This document shows positions 1 through 7,875 of a stretch of 59,660 nucleotides of DNA, in pieces. A program made the translations under genes and the position numbers. Position 1 is the stretch's first letter. Every line of letters starts with the position of its first letter. Below the pieces are notes generated by a model. That model had not been told where the DNA came from, made no database searches, and worked only from the letters and a program-made list of their open reading frames with translations. Source of the DNA: a virus; the IMG/VR virus record IMGVR_UViG_3300050821_008385, positions 1-59,660 of that record, one strand, 5' to 3'.

Positions 1-35
1 GGCGTCAATACTGGGGGTGCTGGCGGTCTTTATGG
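1..35. repeat. Terminal direct repeat, left copy
   Basis: Bases 1-35 are identical to bases 59626-59660. The glycine-rich reading frame is continuous across the join, with exactly 231 codons before base 59626. This is what a circular assembly opened at an arbitrary point looks like, so the repeat is most likely an assembly overlap and not a physical phage end. Confidence 0.9.
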
Positions 36-177
36 CGGCGGCGGTGGTGGCGGCGGCGGCGGCGGCAGCGCAGGCGGGAATGGGGCTGCGGGTGGGATTC
101 GCCTTGTGTTTAGCGCCAGCAGCACGGTTCGACCAATGATGTCGCCGGGTGTCGGGGGGCCGTTTACCCACCCATGA
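1..177 (+). CDS. Glycine-rich tail-associated protein, C-terminal part (wraps from 58933)
   Basis: This is the last 58 codons of the gene that starts at 58933; the stop is TGA at 175-177. It begins in a run of glycine codons and ends with a short non-glycine tail (GGIRLVFSASS, then a proline/methionine stretch). The whole protein is about 289 residues. Its stop overlaps the ATG of the next gene (ATGA), so the two are translationally coupled. Glycine-rich domains of this type are common at the tips of phage tail fibres. See the entry at 58933 for the N-terminal part. Confidence 0.85.
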   Translation, partial: GVNTGGAGGLYGGGGGGGGGGGSAGGNGAAGGIRLVFSASSTVRPMMSPGVGGPFTHP

Positions 178-2690
178 GCAAGTCGCTGACACGACGCAGG
201 GTGCTGCAAACCGCTGCGGCCGGAGCGCTAACAGCGCGTGAGGCGCTGGGCGCGCCGTTGAGCGGCGGGATCGGACCTGCCAGCTCGCCACCCGCTGGTA
301 CGACCATTATCGGGATCACGCTTTCCAACAATACCTTTACCAGTAGCTCGCCGAGCGGAACGGTAGTTGGGGCTATCTCGGTCCAGACGAGCGGCGGTGC
401 CTTCACGGGCAGCTTGTCGGTCACCGGCACAGACGCTTCGAGCTTTCAGATTGTCGGCAACAACCTCGAAACTCAGGGGACGCCGGGAGCCGGAACTTAT
501 TCAATCAACATCGTGGCGACGCAGGGTGGCGCGACCGGATCGCCGTTCACTCAAGCGGAGACGATTACCGGGTCTGCGCTGCCGGCTTTAACCGCGACAC
601 TGACCTTCCCTGGTGGCACGCCCGCAGGCGGCCCGTTTGTCTTTGACATCGCCAGCGGCACCGATATGGGGAGCTATACGGCTCCCTCGGGCGGGTTTGC
701 GCAGCGCTGCATCCGCGTGCGACACGCCTCTATTCCCCATTTCTTGGTGGACTTCCGGCCGGATACCGCGGGCGGGCGGATCGAGGTTGTGTTTTGGTAC
801 GGCGAATGTAGCCCCGGCAATACCGCGAATGTTCCCAGCGGGTATAATCCAAGTCCGTTAGCTGCCTATACCTGTGTCGTTAAGAACGCCGGGACGCCGG
901 TTGCCGACTTTATGTCGGTATCGACGCGCAGCATTCCTTACCACTATTGGGGCGCGCGCTGGCGCTTCCGCACGGTGCAGAACCGCACGCTTGTCCGCAC
1001 CGCTTCGCAGATTTTCTCCCAAGGCTGGTTGCCGCACATGTCGCTGCAAGCGGCGCGTCTATCAGGGACAAACGTCTCCACCGGGCAAGCGTGGTCCGGT
1101 CAGCCCTACAGCCACGTTCCCGGCTCTATCATCATCCCACCCGCGCCGCCGCTGCTGAACAGCAGCAATATGGGCTTTATCGGTGCAAGCACGCCGTTCA
1201 ACACCAACGCGAACGGCCCTATCTACGAACCTTTTATGCAATCCACGACTAATGATCTCTCTGGTGTGATCGTCGGCGTCAACGCCTATCAGGATGCCGG
1301 GGGGCAAAAGAAGGAAGAGGGGCTGATCAGCGAATGGCAGGCTGACTGGCTTCTCAATGGCACCGCTAGCAGTCTCAATACCATGCTTCAACAGGCTGAG
1401 ATGGCTAGTTCTCAGATGAATAGCTGGTATCTGCCCGACGCCGGTACAGGAGCCTGTCCCGAGTTTAAGCAAGACCTTGCCCACTACAAGTCAGGCACCG
1501 GCAGTGCTGCCGGGTTTGCAGACGGCACTTGGTACGGTATCCCGGCGGCGGACACGCCATCACCCGGCGGCACTCTGGTTTGCAACCTCAACGGCTCGCA
1601 TCTCGAGGGGGGCTGGGCTTATCTCCAGTTTGTTCTTACGGAGGACCCCTACTTCCTGGAGTTCCTACAATATTCCACAATGGGGATTGTGGGATATGAC
1701 GCACCCAGCCGAAATGGCGACAGTTCCGCGAGAGCAAATGTCGGAAACCTTGTTGGAGATGCTACGGGACAAACCGGCCTCAACGGGCCTTTCACGATCT
1801 GGTCTTATCCTCGCGAGGTGCGCAATCTCGGTTGGGGCGTCAAAAATGTAGCGCAATCGTGGAAGTGTTCCCCTGCCAGCCCTCCGTCTTGGCTTCTCTC
1901 TCAAGCCACCTATGCAGCTTATTCATCTGACTTCTCTGTTTGCGGCAAGCGGGTCATTCTCGACAGCACAGACGACATGAATGCCGTCTTCAAATATTAC
2001 ATGAACATGAACCCGGGCGCCGCACCGACAAGCCCTACCAATCCCTGGGCCGACTATTATCAGAATTTCGAGCAATGCTACACCACGATGGGGATAGCCC
2101 TTGCTGCTTTCCTGGGACTTCCCGTGCCGCAGGTAGCGGGACAGATCGTGCCCCCCGCCTGGTCGGTCCATGCTAAGTTTTGTCTCGACATGCTATCCGG
2201 CCAATTTGTGGCTACCAACACGACCGACCAGTTCTCGACGGCAGGCTGGAACCGTCAGTGCCCGTTGATCCACGACCTTGCCGGCACTATGATTTCGACC
2301 AGGTTCGCCCACGATGCGGGGGCTGGTGTTGGAGCGGTCTGTCCTACCAGTACGACCACCAGCGATAATATACTCTCATTCTATGGCTTTCATTGTCTGC
2401 CTTCGACGAGCACATTCGCGGCGCTATGGACGCTTTACGGACCGGCAACGACCAGCACTGCCACTTTCCCGGCAGCAGCCTTTCCCGGCAACCAGCAGGG
2501 CGCCAGTATGGCTAACGTCAATTGGCAGATGGCTGCGGCTGCAATGTGCAAGTCCGCCGGCGTCGATACGACCAACGCCCAGAAGGTTATGGATTATCTC
2601 AATCTCTTTATCGACTACAACTGGCCCAACAACGCCGATGGGCAACTGGGCATCGCCATGTACGCGCGCGCGGGATTTGATGGCACCTAA
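174..2690 (+). CDS. Large exported protein with Tat-type signal; tailspike or surface-glycan-active candidate
   Basis: This 838-residue protein starts at the ATG overlapping the previous stop. Residues 1-28 form a twin-arginine-like signal: TRRRVLQ, then an alanine-rich hydrophobic stretch ending near EALGAP. Residues about 40-132 look like a cadherin/Ig-type domain (GTVVGAISV, then GTYSINIVATQGG). The rest, rich in Trp, Tyr and Asn, is a long domain that I cannot assign securely. Its Trp-rich helical feel recalls (alpha/alpha) toroid sugar-active enzymes such as exo-rhamnogalacturonan lyase-like proteins, but I see no catalytic motif I can name. It is the last gene of the adhesion module. 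A Tat signal on a phage gene of this class is odd. The gene itself is certain, its function is not. Confidence 0.8.
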   Translation: MSKSLTRRRVLQTAAAGALTAREALGAPLSGGIGPASSPPAGTTIIGITLSNNTFTSSSPSGTVVGAISVQTSGGAFTGSLSVTGTDASSFQIVGNNLETQGTPGAGTYSINIVATQGGATGSPFTQAETITGSALPALTATLTFPGGTPAGGPFVFDIASGTDMGSYTAPSGGFAQRCIRVRHASIPHFLVDFRPDTAGGRIEVVFWYGECSPGNTANVPSGYNPSPLAAYTCVVKNAGTPVADFMSVSTRSIPYHYWGARWRFRTVQNRTLVRTASQIFSQGWLPHMSLQAARLSGTNVSTGQAWSGQPYSHVPGSIIIPPAPPLLNSSNMGFIGASTPFNTNANGPIYEPFMQSTTNDLSGVIVGVNAYQDAGGQKKEEGLISEWQADWLLNGTASSLNTMLQQAEMASSQMNSWYLPDAGTGACPEFKQDLAHYKSGTGSAAGFADGTWYGIPAADTPSPGGTLVCNLNGSHLEGGWAYLQFVLTEDPYFLEFLQYSTMGIVGYDAPSRNGDSSARANVGNLVGDATGQTGLNGPFTIWSYPREVRNLGWGVKNVAQSWKCSPASPPSWLLSQATYAAYSSDFSVCGKRVILDSTDDMNAVFKYYMNMNPGAAPTSPTNPWADYYQNFEQCYTTMGIALAAFLGLPVPQVAGQIVPPAWSVHAKFCLDMLSGQFVATNTTDQFSTAGWNRQCPLIHDLAGTMISTRFAHDAGAGVGAVCPTSTTTSDNILSFYGFHCLPSTSTFAALWTLYGPATTSTATFPAAAFPGNQQGASMANVNWQMAAAAMCKSAGVDTTNAQKVMDYLNLFIDYNWPNNADGQLGIAMYARAGFDGT

Positions 2691-3228
2691 ACCGCACACC
2701 GTCTACTTTGGCAAGGCTCCGGTCCCCTGGAGCGCGATGTGGTCTAGCGAGGCTGAATACTCTGTCGGTTGGTGCGAGTGGTTTGGCGTGTCGGCGATCG
2801 TGCAGAAAGAAGCGCAATGTCAGGGCGAGCCGCTGTTTAGCCAACCTAATGTCAACCGGCAACGCAGGCTGCACGCGCAAGGTCTGTGCGACCTTTGCGC
2901 CAAGGAATTGCGGGGCCATACCCGGCTCTCCCTCAGCCGTTTTATCGGCCCGGCACTGGTGCAAGACGGCGAGAAGCTGACAGCAGTCGAACCGCTGATC
3001 CACCGCGACTGCGCACGCAAGGCGCTGGAGGTTTGCCCTAGCCTTAGACGACAGCTTGCCGAAAAGGCGCTACGGGTGCGACAAGTTTTTAGAAGCGAGG
3101 CTCGCCCGACCATAGCGCTGCCGTGCGACATCAAGTCCTTTGTCCCAGGCTATACCGGCCCGCCCATCACCGGCATGGGCGTGGTCGACATCCTCGACTG
3201 GCGAGATATCACAACGCAGTTTGTCTAA
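2680..3228 (+). CDS. Conserved phage protein with CxxC and HxxC metal-site candidates
   Basis: 182 residues from the ATG at 2680, overlapping the end of the previous gene by 11 bases. It carries a CDLCAKEL pair near the middle and, about 40 residues later, an HRDCARKALEVCP segment, consistent with a zinc site made of two Cys pairs and a His. I recall proteins of unknown function in other phages, especially actinophages, with the same H-x2-C-A-x2-A-x-x-V-C-P signature. No enzymatic motif is visible. The stop overlaps the stop of the convergent small gene at 3225. Confidence 0.75.
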   Translation: MAPKPHTVYFGKAPVPWSAMWSSEAEYSVGWCEWFGVSAIVQKEAQCQGEPLFSQPNVNRQRRLHAQGLCDLCAKELRGHTRLSLSRFIGPALVQDGEKLTAVEPLIHRDCARKALEVCPSLRRQLAEKALRVRQVFRSEARPTIALPCDIKSFVPGYTGPPITGMGVVDILDWRDITTQFV

Positions 3229-3329
3229 ACCCACCACAGCGCAAACAGTGTCAGCCACAGCAGGCCTATGGCAATCAGCGCCGATCGCACAGGTGCTCGC
3301 GTTTCCAGGTTTCCCCAGTCTGCAATCAT
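3225..3329 (-). CDS. 34-residue single-pass membrane peptide
   Basis: A small minus-strand gene of 34 codons with a clear Shine-Dalgarno (AGAAGGA, 9 bases before the ATG). The N-terminus is polar (MIADWGNLETRAPVRS), followed by one hydrophobic segment of about 18 residues rich in Leu and Trp. It follows the gene ending at 3336 by six bases and converges stop-to-stop with the plus-strand gene. Function unknown; a membrane microprotein is the simplest reading. Confidence 0.6.
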   Translation of the reverse strand: MIADWGNLETRAPVRSALIAIGLLWLTLFALWWV

Positions 3330-3335
3330 GTTGCT

Positions 3336-3587
3336 TTATCCTTCTGGTGGTCGCATTCGATCGTCGTCTTTTGCCAAAACGGCAGCACAGCGTTCCGCTT
3401 CCGCACGCGTCCTAAACCCGATCGAGACATACCGCCGGTTGGTTAAGTCCCAGACACGCCAGGCACCATCCCAAAACTCAGCAGCGATGCCTCGCGGCGG
3501 CGCGAGGCGGATCACGTAACGGGTGGGCAGTCTCACGCTGCCGGTTCCTTGCGTTACCTTCCTTCTTACGAAAACAAATCGGAACAA
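3336..3587 (-). CDS. Small hypothetical protein
   Basis: 83 residues from a TTG start preceded by GGAG. The start overlaps the 3' end of the upstream gene by 22 bases. The N-terminus is basic, followed by a segment resembling a short beta-rich domain (WRVWDLTNRRYVSIGFRT) and a helical tail with AEAERCAAVLA. I do not recognise the family. It sits second in the three-gene minus operon that reads away from the operator at 3970. Confidence 0.6.
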   Translation of the reverse strand: MFRFVFVRRKVTQGTGSVRLPTRYVIRLAPPRGIAAEFWDGAWRVWDLTNRRYVSIGFRTRAEAERCAAVLAKDDDRMRPPEG

Positions 3588-3925
3588 TCGACTCCGGCCT
3601 TAGCAAGTCGCTCTAAAAGCACCTCCATCGCGTCTTGTTTCTCGCGGAACATCTTCATAAGTGCGCGATTACTGGCTTCTAACGCATGCACCTCTAGTAG
3701 TCCCTCCTCCTTTGCATCAATCAAATCGAATTGCAGCGAGCCGATGGCGTCCGCGCAGCGCTCAAAGAGCCTGTCTCCGGAAAGACCGGCGCGACGGGAA
3801 AGCTCGCGCTTCAAGTCTTCAAGTTCCTCTTGAACCCAACGAGAGTCGTCGCTGATTTCCCACGCCCAGCGCTCGCCCCTACAATCAGGTTGTTCTAGTG
3901 GATTAGGTAGTCGCTCAAACATCAC
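3566..3925 (-). CDS. Coiled-coil protein of the CADAIGSLQFDLIDA family (paralogue A)
   Basis: 119 residues. The start is GTG at 3925 or ATG at 3922, with GAGG 8 bases before the ATG. It is strongly helical and charged. The segment RCADAIGSLQFDLIDA is nearly identical to a segment in the minus-strand protein at 52083, preceded in both by a D/E-x-LKREL helix, so the two are paralogues located far apart. No function known. It is the first gene of the minus operon 3925-3225, facing the operator at 3970. Confidence 0.7.
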   Translation of the reverse strand: MMFERLPNPLEQPDCRGERWAWEISDDSRWVQEELEDLKRELSRRAGLSGDRLFERCADAIGSLQFDLIDAKEEGLLEVHALEASNRALMKMFREKQDAMEVLLERLAKAGVDCSDLFS

Positions 3926-3969
3926 ACTTTCCTCGCTCGCACCGCTCAGTCATCCCGCCCTCACATTAA

Positions 3970-3982
3970 TGCAACTGTCGCA
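3970..3982. promoter_or_regulatory. Dyad operator copy, TGCAACTGTCGCA
   Basis: A 13-bp dyad between the divergent minus operon (start 3925) and the plus early operon (first gene 4117). It matches the recurring element TGCGAY-N-RTYGCA at 12 of 13 positions. In the plus direction the flanking TGCAAC...TCGCAACTTT resembles the promoter-operator at 17145-17172 read on its own strand. I infer a repressor site serving one or both directions. Confidence 0.6.
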
Positions 3983-4116
3983 ACTTTTCTCTTGCACCTA
4001 AATCTAGCGGGTGTCAATCTCCGCGTCGCGAGCCGCTGCCGGGAACGCCCCCATGAACCCCTGTTCCTGGTTCCGGTCTTCGGATTTGGCGGCTCGCAAT
4101 AGGAGAAAACGCGGAG

Positions 4117-4284
4117 ATGAGCGTCAAGCCGTCAAAATTGCCAATGCCACGGAAGCTGTGGCGGCAATTCAAACAGGCGCTGGAGGCGAACGGCGTCTCT
4201 ATAGAAGAACGCCAGATCGTCTTTATCGACGAGGTCGGCGACGAATACACCGCGTTCGCGCTGCTTTACGTAAAAGAAGAATGA
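4117..4284 (+). CDS. 55-residue early protein
   Basis: ATG at 4117 with AGGAG 11 bases upstream and a second GGAG close to the start. The basic N-terminus (PRKLWRQFKQALEANG) is followed by an acidic, hydrophobic C-terminal half with a beta-alternating look. The stop TGA overlaps the next ATG. It is the first gene of the long rightward operon downstream of the operator at 3970. Family unknown. Confidence 0.65.
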   Translation: MSVKPSKLPMPRKLWRQFKQALEANGVSIEERQIVFIDEVGDEYTAFALLYVKEE

Positions 4285-4628
4285 TGACCGACGCTGCCGA
4301 AAAGGCTCTTGCCGAACGCGCCCGCCAGGTCGCGCGCTACCATCGGGCGAAAGCCGCCGAATGGCGCGAGGCGATTGCCGACCGGCCGGGACTAACGGTC
4401 TTACGCCGCAACATTAACCACTGTGCCGACGCCAACGAAATGATCTTGCTCGCCGATTGGGCTGCAAAGGTGTTCCCAACCTATAAACACCTTATCCTCG
4501 GCCTGATCGCCAAACGTATCCAGACGCTCCGCCGCCGCGCCGGCCTCCTCGAGATCGACGATGCACTGCCGGGCGACGAGCGCGACGCTGACGATTGTTT
4601 CCAGCGGTGTAAGGAGATACTGACGTGA
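4281..4628 (+). CDS. Hypothetical helical protein
   Basis: 115 residues from ATG 4281 (a second ATG follows at once). It is almost entirely helical and Ala/Arg-rich, with a hydrophobic centre (ILLADWAAKVFPTYKHLILGL) and a negatively charged C-terminal part containing one Cys. The stop shares bases with the GTG start of the next gene. No family recognised. Confidence 0.65.
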   Translation: MMTDAAEKALAERARQVARYHRAKAAEWREAIADRPGLTVLRRNINHCADANEMILLADWAAKVFPTYKHLILGLIAKRIQTLRRRAGLLEIDDALPGDERDADDCFQRCKEILT

Positions 4629-4843
4629 CGCCTGAACCCATGCAAGCCCACGTCCCGTGGGACAACCTCGCCAACGCGCCCGCCGCGTGGATCGCCACAA
4701 TCAAACGCGAACTCAAACGCGAACGCGCCGCACTCGCGCTCGCCCGCAGCCTGTTCCGCAAAATGGCGCACCACCCCGACAACACAGTGCGCGAGCTGGC
4801 GATTAACGCGCTGCGGGACATCCACAAACTGATGAGCGAATAA
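4625..4843 (+). CDS. 72-residue helical protein
   Basis: Starts at GTG 4625 overlapping the previous stop (GTGA), so it is translationally coupled. It contains a basic heptad-like helix (IKRELKRERAALALARS) and a second helix ending in DIHKLMSE. No family recognised. The next gene begins immediately after its stop. Confidence 0.6.
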   Translation: MTPEPMQAHVPWDNLANAPAAWIATIKRELKRERAALALARSLFRKMAHHPDNTVRELAINALRDIHKLMSE

Positions 4844-5023
4844 ATGGAAATCGGTGAACCCATCAAGCGCTGGGAAGTGATCCCGCTCTCCGAGCCGCAG
4901 TACGCCCGCGTCGTCAGCATCGAGCGGACATCCGAAGAGCCGCCCCGATGGGCTCGCCTGACACGCGGCCTTCAAGACAAAACCCTCAGTCATTTACGCG
5001 AAACTTATAGGCTGACACCATGA
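4844..5023 (+). CDS. 59-residue early protein
   Basis: Begins with ATG directly after the previous TAA and ends in an ATGA overlap with the nuclease gene. The N-terminus MEIGEPIKRWEVIPLSEP resembles a short acidic/proline motif seen in many small phage proteins. The remainder is Arg/Glu-rich. Coding use matches its neighbours. Function unknown. Confidence 0.55.
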   Translation: MEIGEPIKRWEVIPLSEPQYARVVSIERTSEEPPRWARLTRGLQDKTLSHLRETYRLTP

Positions 5024-6093
5024 GCGCCCCCTTTAACCCTGCGTGGATTTCTATCAAGGAAATCACGCGCCTCTTTGCGGAGTCGCGGCAAAAAGAATTC
5101 TCGGGCCACGATCGCAACAACACGGTCGGCGCGTCAGAAATCGGCGGCTGCGAACGACGCACTTGGTTCACCAAAAACGACGCTCCGCGCGACCCTGCCT
5201 TTGTCGAGCGCTACGGCGCTCTCGAACGCGGCAACTTGATCGAGCGGCACTGGGTCGTCCCGGCAATGGCCGAACACTTCACCTTGCCTGTTCAGCTGCT
5301 CTACGCGGGCGATGAACAGCGCACCCTCGTCGACGGCTACCTGTCAGCCACCTCCGACGCGCTCCTCGTCAATGTCCCGCACGACTGTCTGGCCTGGCTC
5401 GGTGTCGAGGACATCGGTCCCAGCGAGTGCCTGGGCGTGGAAATCAAATCCATCGACCCTCGCGTCTCGGTCAAAGAAGCCAAAGCCGCACACGAATTCC
5501 AAACCCAAGTGCAGATGGGGCTGCTGCGCGCGGTAACCGCAGATCATCCCGACTACACCCTCATCGCCTATGTCGACGCGTCGTTTGTCGACGAGGTCAC
5601 CGAATTCGCCGTGAAGTTCGACCCGGCAATCTATGCCGCGGCACAGGATCGCGCGCGACGCATCATGATCGCATCCGATGCTTCATCTTTGCGTCCGGAA
5701 GGCAAGATGGCCGGCGGACGCGAGTGCGGCTACTGCCCATGGGCCTCACACTGCGCTCACGTCACCGTCAGCAATATGCCGCCCGACGAACGGCCGGCGC
5801 TCAGCGACAGTGATGTCGAAGCGCTGTTCCTGTTTGTCCGCCAGGAACGCAACCTCGATGCCGAGATCGCCCAGCTAACCCTGGAGCAAGCCGAATACAA
5901 GCAAGGGATTAAGGAATTCCTCAGCAAACATGGGATCAGGCGCTACCATAACGACGCGTTCTCGGTCGCGTGGTCTTCCACAAAACCAAGAATCACAGTC
6001 GATATCGCCGCAGCGGAAGCCGCCGGGATCGATCTCCAACCCTATCGCAAGGAAGGCGACCCGAGCGACCGCTTAAGTATCAAGGTGAAATGA
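5020..6093 (+). CDS. Cas4/RecB-like PD-(D/E)XK exonuclease with probable Fe-S cluster
   Basis: 357 residues. The nuclease core is visible in order: GASEIGGCERRTWF (about 37-50), ERGNLIERHW (69-78), TSDALL with D113, GVEIKS with E141 and K143, and a QTQVQMGLL helix at 161-169 like the RecB Q-motif. Cysteines C44, C236, C239 and C245 (CGYCPWASHC) have the spacing expected of the Cas4/AddB-type 4Fe-4S site. Such phage enzymes degrade or resect duplex ends in recombination-dependent replication. The C-terminal 100 residues are helical. It is encoded in the early operon, ATGA-coupled to the preceding small gene. Confidence 0.85.
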   Translation: MSAPFNPAWISIKEITRLFAESRQKEFSGHDRNNTVGASEIGGCERRTWFTKNDAPRDPAFVERYGALERGNLIERHWVVPAMAEHFTLPVQLLYAGDEQRTLVDGYLSATSDALLVNVPHDCLAWLGVEDIGPSECLGVEIKSIDPRVSVKEAKAAHEFQTQVQMGLLRAVTADHPDYTLIAYVDASFVDEVTEFAVKFDPAIYAAAQDRARRIMIASDASSLRPEGKMAGGRECGYCPWASHCAHVTVSNMPPDERPALSDSDVEALFLFVRQERNLDAEIAQLTLEQAEYKQGIKEFLSKHGIRRYHNDAFSVAWSSTKPRITVDIAAAEAAGIDLQPYRKEGDPSDRLSIKVK

Positions 6094-6114
6094 TCCAATT
6101 CCAGGAGCCAACCT

Positions 6115-6564
6115 ATGCCCTCATGTTACGTCTTTGACCTCGACGGCACCATCGCCAATCTCGACCATCGGCTTCACTACATCCAAAAGGAAGCCAAAGA
6201 CTGGCGCGGTTTCTTCGCAGCGGTGGGTGACGACTCGCCCATCGAGCCCATTGTTACCCTCATGCGCAATCTTTACGCCGGTCCTGATGGCTATCCCCAT
6301 CTCGTCATCTTGAGTGGTCGCTCCTCCGAATGCCGCGACACTACGCGGGACTGGCTGCAACAGCACAATGTTCCCTATCACTATATCTATATGCGCGCCG
6401 AGGGCGATCACCGTCCTGACTTTGAAACTAAAAAAGACATGCTCGATCTGATGCTAAAAGACAACTACATCCCGTTGCTCTTTGTCGATGACCGCAACCA
6501 GGTAGTCGACCTATGGCGCGCGCTTGGATACACCTGTCTCCAATGCGCTAAAGGCGACTTCTAA
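6115..6564 (+). CDS. HAD-superfamily phosphatase (polynucleotide-kinase phosphatase-like)
   Basis: 149 residues. Motif I is FDLDGT (7-12) with the two catalytic aspartates, motif II is LSGRSS, a lysine lies in FETKKDM, and motif IV is FVDDRNQVVDLW. Domain size and the SGR-type motif II match the 3'-phosphatase half of T4 Pnk, without the kinase half. It probably removes 3' phosphates from nucleic acid or acts on nucleotides. ATG with a CCAGGAG Shine-Dalgarno. Confidence 0.85.
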   Translation: MPSCYVFDLDGTIANLDHRLHYIQKEAKDWRGFFAAVGDDSPIEPIVTLMRNLYAGPDGYPHLVILSGRSSECRDTTRDWLQQHNVPYHYIYMRAEGDHRPDFETKKDMLDLMLKDNYIPLLFVDDRNQVVDLWRALGYTCLQCAKGDF

Positions 6565-6565
6565 A

Positions 6566-6736
6566 ATGGAAATTTTACCAGTCTTTCAGAACGAAGCCGA
6601 TGCCTTGGCGCGGATCATCGCATTAGCTTATGAGCCTTCGCGCAAACTTACCGATACCCCTCGCTCGGATATCGTTAAGTTGCTAGCGGAGGCGCTGCAA
6701 AGCGCTTACGAATCGCGAGGAGTAAGACATTGGTAG
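6566..6736 (+). CDS. 56-residue hypothetical protein
   Basis: ATG directly after the HAD gene stop. It is an amphipathic helical protein with two helices separated by a Thr/Pro turn. The stop overlaps the TTG start of the next gene. No family recognised. Confidence 0.5.
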   Translation: MEILPVFQNEADALARIIALAYEPSRKLTDTPRSDIVKLLAEALQSAYESRGVRHW

Positions 6737-7056
6737 AGCGCCCAGATTGGGATGATCAATTCGCCGAGAGCGAGGAGGAACGAGCTGATACGAACCTCGG
6801 CTGGCACGACGCGGCCGGTGAATGGCACGCAGGCGAGACAGGCCCGGGAGAGGATGTAGCGGGCGCGATCAGGGTTAGATTTGAAGCAGCAGTCGTCGCG
6901 CTTGTGGCTGAATTCGTAGGCTCCCTCACGGGACTGCGACCGCCGCTAGAGCGCGCACTATTCCCGCCTGACCAAGAACCAGCGCTGAAGCGTCTTTGCG
7001 ATGGGCTTATTCAACTAGTTCGCGAGTGCAGGTCCGTTAACAGCGAGCAGCCATGA
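6730..7056 (+). CDS. Acidic hypothetical protein
   Basis: 108 residues from a TTG start preceded by GAGGAG. The first 45 residues are strongly acidic with Trp-Asp motifs. The rest is helical with a hydrophobic stretch around VVALVAEFVGSL. The end overlaps the next ATG. No family recognised. Confidence 0.55.
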   Translation: MVERPDWDDQFAESEEERADTNLGWHDAAGEWHAGETGPGEDVAGAIRVRFEAAVVALVAEFVGSLTGLRPPLERALFPPDQEPALKRLCDGLIQLVRECRSVNSEQP

Positions 7057-7475
7057 CCGGGACGCCACTCCTAATCGGAACCAGCGAGGTGCAGGCACTC
7101 CACGCACTGCGCGATCTGGCTGCTGAGAACGAGGTTGATGTGCGGCCTGTGCATGATCGCCCAAACGATCGCAAGCTGATGAAGGCGCACCAGAAGCGGA
7201 TGAACGCGCAGACCATCATGCTGCCCGTCGCTTACTTCGTGACGTTCAGCATTGAAACGGGACACCCCTCCGGCGTCGCGCGTCATATGTCGATGTCAGT
7301 AAAACGCGAGGGCCGCGCGCCACTTCCCGAGGCAGTGTGGATGGTTGCCCAGGAATTAGGGTTCGTCGGCGGTTTAGCTCAATGCGCGGTGTGGCTGGAA
7401 AATCTCTCGGACGGCGGTAAGGCAGTGAACATCGCGCAACTTCTTGCCCTTAGCAACGACGGGGAGCGCGCATGA
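7053..7475 (+). CDS. Conserved phage protein (RHMSMSVKREGR type)
   Basis: 140 residues. The middle (ARHMSMSVKREGRAPLPEAVW, then AQELGFVGG) is of a type I recall from many phage and prophage proteins of unknown function, resembling the DUF7694-like group. It is probably a compact alpha/beta fold. ATG- and TGA-coupled on both sides within the early operon. Confidence 0.65.
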   Translation: MTGTPLLIGTSEVQALHALRDLAAENEVDVRPVHDRPNDRKLMKAHQKRMNAQTIMLPVAYFVTFSIETGHPSGVARHMSMSVKREGRAPLPEAVWMVAQELGFVGGLAQCAVWLENLSDGGKAVNIAQLLALSNDGERA

Positions 7476-7588
7476 TCCACCTGCCGCCGGACGCCCCGGT
7501 CCACTACTCGCGCCGCCTGTCGCTCGTGCTGCTTGGCGCTTGCGCCGCCGCGGCGTGGCTCGTCGTGCTGATCAGGTGGCTCACATGA
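7472..7588 (+). CDS. 38-residue membrane peptide
   Basis: ATG overlaps the previous stop and the stop overlaps the next start, which supports real translation. The N-terminus is polar with two arginines, followed by a single membrane helix (LVLLGACAAAAWLVVLI) and a short basic end. It would sit in the inner membrane. Role unknown. Confidence 0.6.
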   Translation: MIHLPPDAPVHYSRRLSLVLLGACAAAAWLVVLIRWLT

Positions 7589-7806
7589 GCACGCTGCGCC
7601 GAATCGAGTACCTGCGCGGCTACCTCAAAGAAGGGGTGGTCGAAGTGTGCGCCGAAGCCGACTGTTCGGACGACGAACTAGTACGCTATGCCAAACAAGA
7701 ACACGGCGGCAAATGGCGCGTCGTCCGCGATTCACCGCAGTTTGCAATAAGTAAATGTCCTTACGACCGCCGCCGCGCCCATTTTGTGCTGGAAGGCGAC
7801 CGATGA
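7585..7806 (+). CDS. 73-residue hypothetical protein
   Basis: Starts at ATG 7585 within the previous stop. Charged alpha/beta-looking protein with three cysteines (VEVCAEADC and KCPYD). Two Cys at the CAEADC position and the late Cys could bind metal, but the spacing fits no family that I know. Confidence 0.55.
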   Translation: MSTLRRIEYLRGYLKEGVVEVCAEADCSDDELVRYAKQEHGGKWRVVRDSPQFAISKCPYDRRRAHFVLEGDR

Positions 7807-7875
7807 AATTCCGGCATGAGCCGGAATAACCCGAGGCCCTTGGCCTCTAAACGACAAGCGAGAAAGCGACAAACG

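Noticed and set aside
1-60. GGC-repeat microsatellite
   Set aside because: It is coding glycine repeat DNA in the tail-tip gene.
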